Shown: positions 5,660 to 6,025 of the stretch, piece after piece
Numbering within the stretch: the stretch's first letter is position 1
Layout of the letters: the number at the start of each line of letters is the position of its first letter
Assembly: GCA_025061865.1 (NCBI GenBank)
Contig: JANXAA010000027.1
Coordinates: forward strand, 6,848 to 12,872
From: Acidobacteriota bacterium
GTDB lineage: Bacteria > Acidobacteriota > HRBIN11
Direction: 5' to 3'
DNA: 6,025 bases
Made by a program: the position numbers and the translations under genes
Notes under the pieces: model-generated
Told to the model about the DNA's origin: nothing
Database searches by the model: none
Seen by the model: only the letters and a program-made list of their open reading frames with translations

Positions 5660-5894
5660 GGCAGATGGGCGGGTAGGGGCCCTGAGGGGGTCTGAAGGGC
5701 AAGGGAAGACTTTAGTCTGGGGATCCCGGGGATGACGGCTGTCCGAAAGTCCAGGCCTCGGCCTGAACCGTATAGCCAAGGATGAGGCTCACCTGCCTCG
5801 CTGGGCCGATGCGCGATTCCGGTCTACCGGAACGGGCCTACCTGGATCTTCTAAGGAAGTCCTCAGGGGGTATCTCCCTACCTGCTTATCTGCC
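5660..5894. repeat. Imperfect inverted-repeat element with internal hairpins (candidate structured RNA or MITE-like element)
   Basis: The left arm at 5660-5678 and the reverse complement of the right arm at 5876-5894 match at 16 of 19 positions, all three differences being G versus A. Just inside each arm the same 8-mer pairs again: CCCTGAGG at 5680-5687 with CCTCAGGG at 5861-5868. The 173 bases between hold further small palindromes: AGACT/AGTCT (5707-5718), CAGGCC/GGCCTG (5752-5765), TTCCGGT/ACCGGAA (5817-5832) and CTTC/GAAG (5848-5859). The result could fold as a closing stem around several hairpins. No coding frame of interest lies inside. The arms are also G-rich with a near 7-base rhythm, so they may instead be two opposed heptamer tracts. 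It does not match RNase P, tmRNA, SRP or 6S RNA landmarks that I could recognise. Confidence 0.45.
5817..5832. promoter_or_regulatory. Perfect 7+7 palindrome, possible operator
   Basis: TTCCGGT and ACCGGAA are exact reverse complements separated by two bases, about 105 bases before the methyltransferase start. The tight symmetry suits a dimeric DNA-binding regulator, or a hairpin with a small loop if transcribed. No regulator gene is visible nearby. Confidence 0.35.
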
Positions 5895-5937
5895 CTCTGC
5901 CGATTGGTCCATCTGCTCAATTGGGGGGCGAAAGCCG

Positions 5938-6025
5938 ATGCAGCGGGACACCCTGGAAACGATGCGGATGCATGATGCCGAATATGGCTTCATGTACGCC
6001 CTTGAAGACGATTACTGGTGGTACC
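5938..6025 (+). CDS. Probable class I SAM-dependent methyltransferase, N-terminal fragment cut by window edge
   Basis: Twenty-nine codons are visible and the frame is still open at the edge. The tail, MYALEDDYWWY (19-29), matches the N-terminal signature of many class I SAM methyltransferases, which read roughly Y-x-x-E-x-x-H/Y-W-W-Y/F just before the SAM-binding Rossmann fold. The SAM motif itself lies beyond the window, so the substrate is unknown. The start at 5938 is chosen because GGGGGG at 5923-5928 sits nine bases upstream. The frame stays open further back to an ATG at 5809, but that segment crosses the inverted repeat, lacks a ribosome-binding site and looks non-coding. It faces away from the MTHFR-like gene, with about 535 bases of shared upstream region. 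Confidence 0.6.
   Translation, partial: MQRDTLETMRMHDAEYGFMYALEDDYWWY

Noticed and set aside
5809..5937. Upstream extension of the methyltransferase frame to an ATG at 5809
   Set aside because: There is no ribosome-binding site before 5809, the segment overlaps the inverted repeat, and the residues do not resemble methyltransferase N-termini.
1..6025. CRISPR array, tRNA, rRNA or insertion sequence
   Set aside because: There are no regularly spaced direct repeats of 24-40 bases, no tRNA-like T-loop and CCA end, no conserved rRNA stretch and no transposase frame.

Overview
The window is GC-rich bacterial chromosomal DNA. The genes use C/G-rich third positions and good Shine-Dalgarno sites. 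It encodes the phosphatidylserine synthase/decarboxylase route to phosphatidylethanolamine, so the host is a bacterium, probably with a PE-containing (often Gram-negative-type) membrane. A two-gene cobalamin-independent methionine synthase, an arrangement I associate mainly with archaea and some deep-branching bacteria, together with many period-7 tandem repeats between genes, would fit a thermophilic or poorly studied lineage. No marker here fixes the phylum. Both ends of the window are exactly GGTACC (KpnI), with no internal site seen, so this may be a cloned restriction fragment.

Left part (1-1646), all on the minus strand: pssA runs off the left edge and overlaps the end of psd by 47 bases. 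Upstream of psd are about 200 bases holding two degenerate heptamer-repeat stretches. Then comes a small DUF465/YdcH-like coiled-coil protein with a clear promoter and a terminator-like hairpin in its short leader.

Gap 1746-2312: a long stretch with no convincing gene. It ends in a clean array of seven 7-base repeats just before the next gene.

Centre (2313-4318), plus strand: two genes joined by a one-base stop/start overlap encode the two halves of a MetE-type methionine synthase. The first resembles the MetE N-terminal (non-zinc) domain and the second the complete catalytic domain, with all four zinc ligands at E. coli spacing. They probably act together to make methionine from homocysteine and a methyl donor.

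Right part (4329-6025): a methylenetetrahydrofolate-reductase-like flavoenzyme lies on the minus strand, converging on the synthase with 10 bases between stops. It may supply the methyl donor. It is read from a good promoter through a leader of about 190 bases that holds a bulged hairpin. A gene-free stretch follows, with a 235-base inverted-repeat element and several small palindromes. The first 29 codons of a probable SAM-dependent methyltransferase run off the right edge on the plus strand.

The best candidates for something new are the split MetE next to a divergent MTHFR-like enzyme with a structured leader, the inverted-repeat element at 5660-5894, and the recurrence of different heptamer arrays in nearly every intergenic gap.
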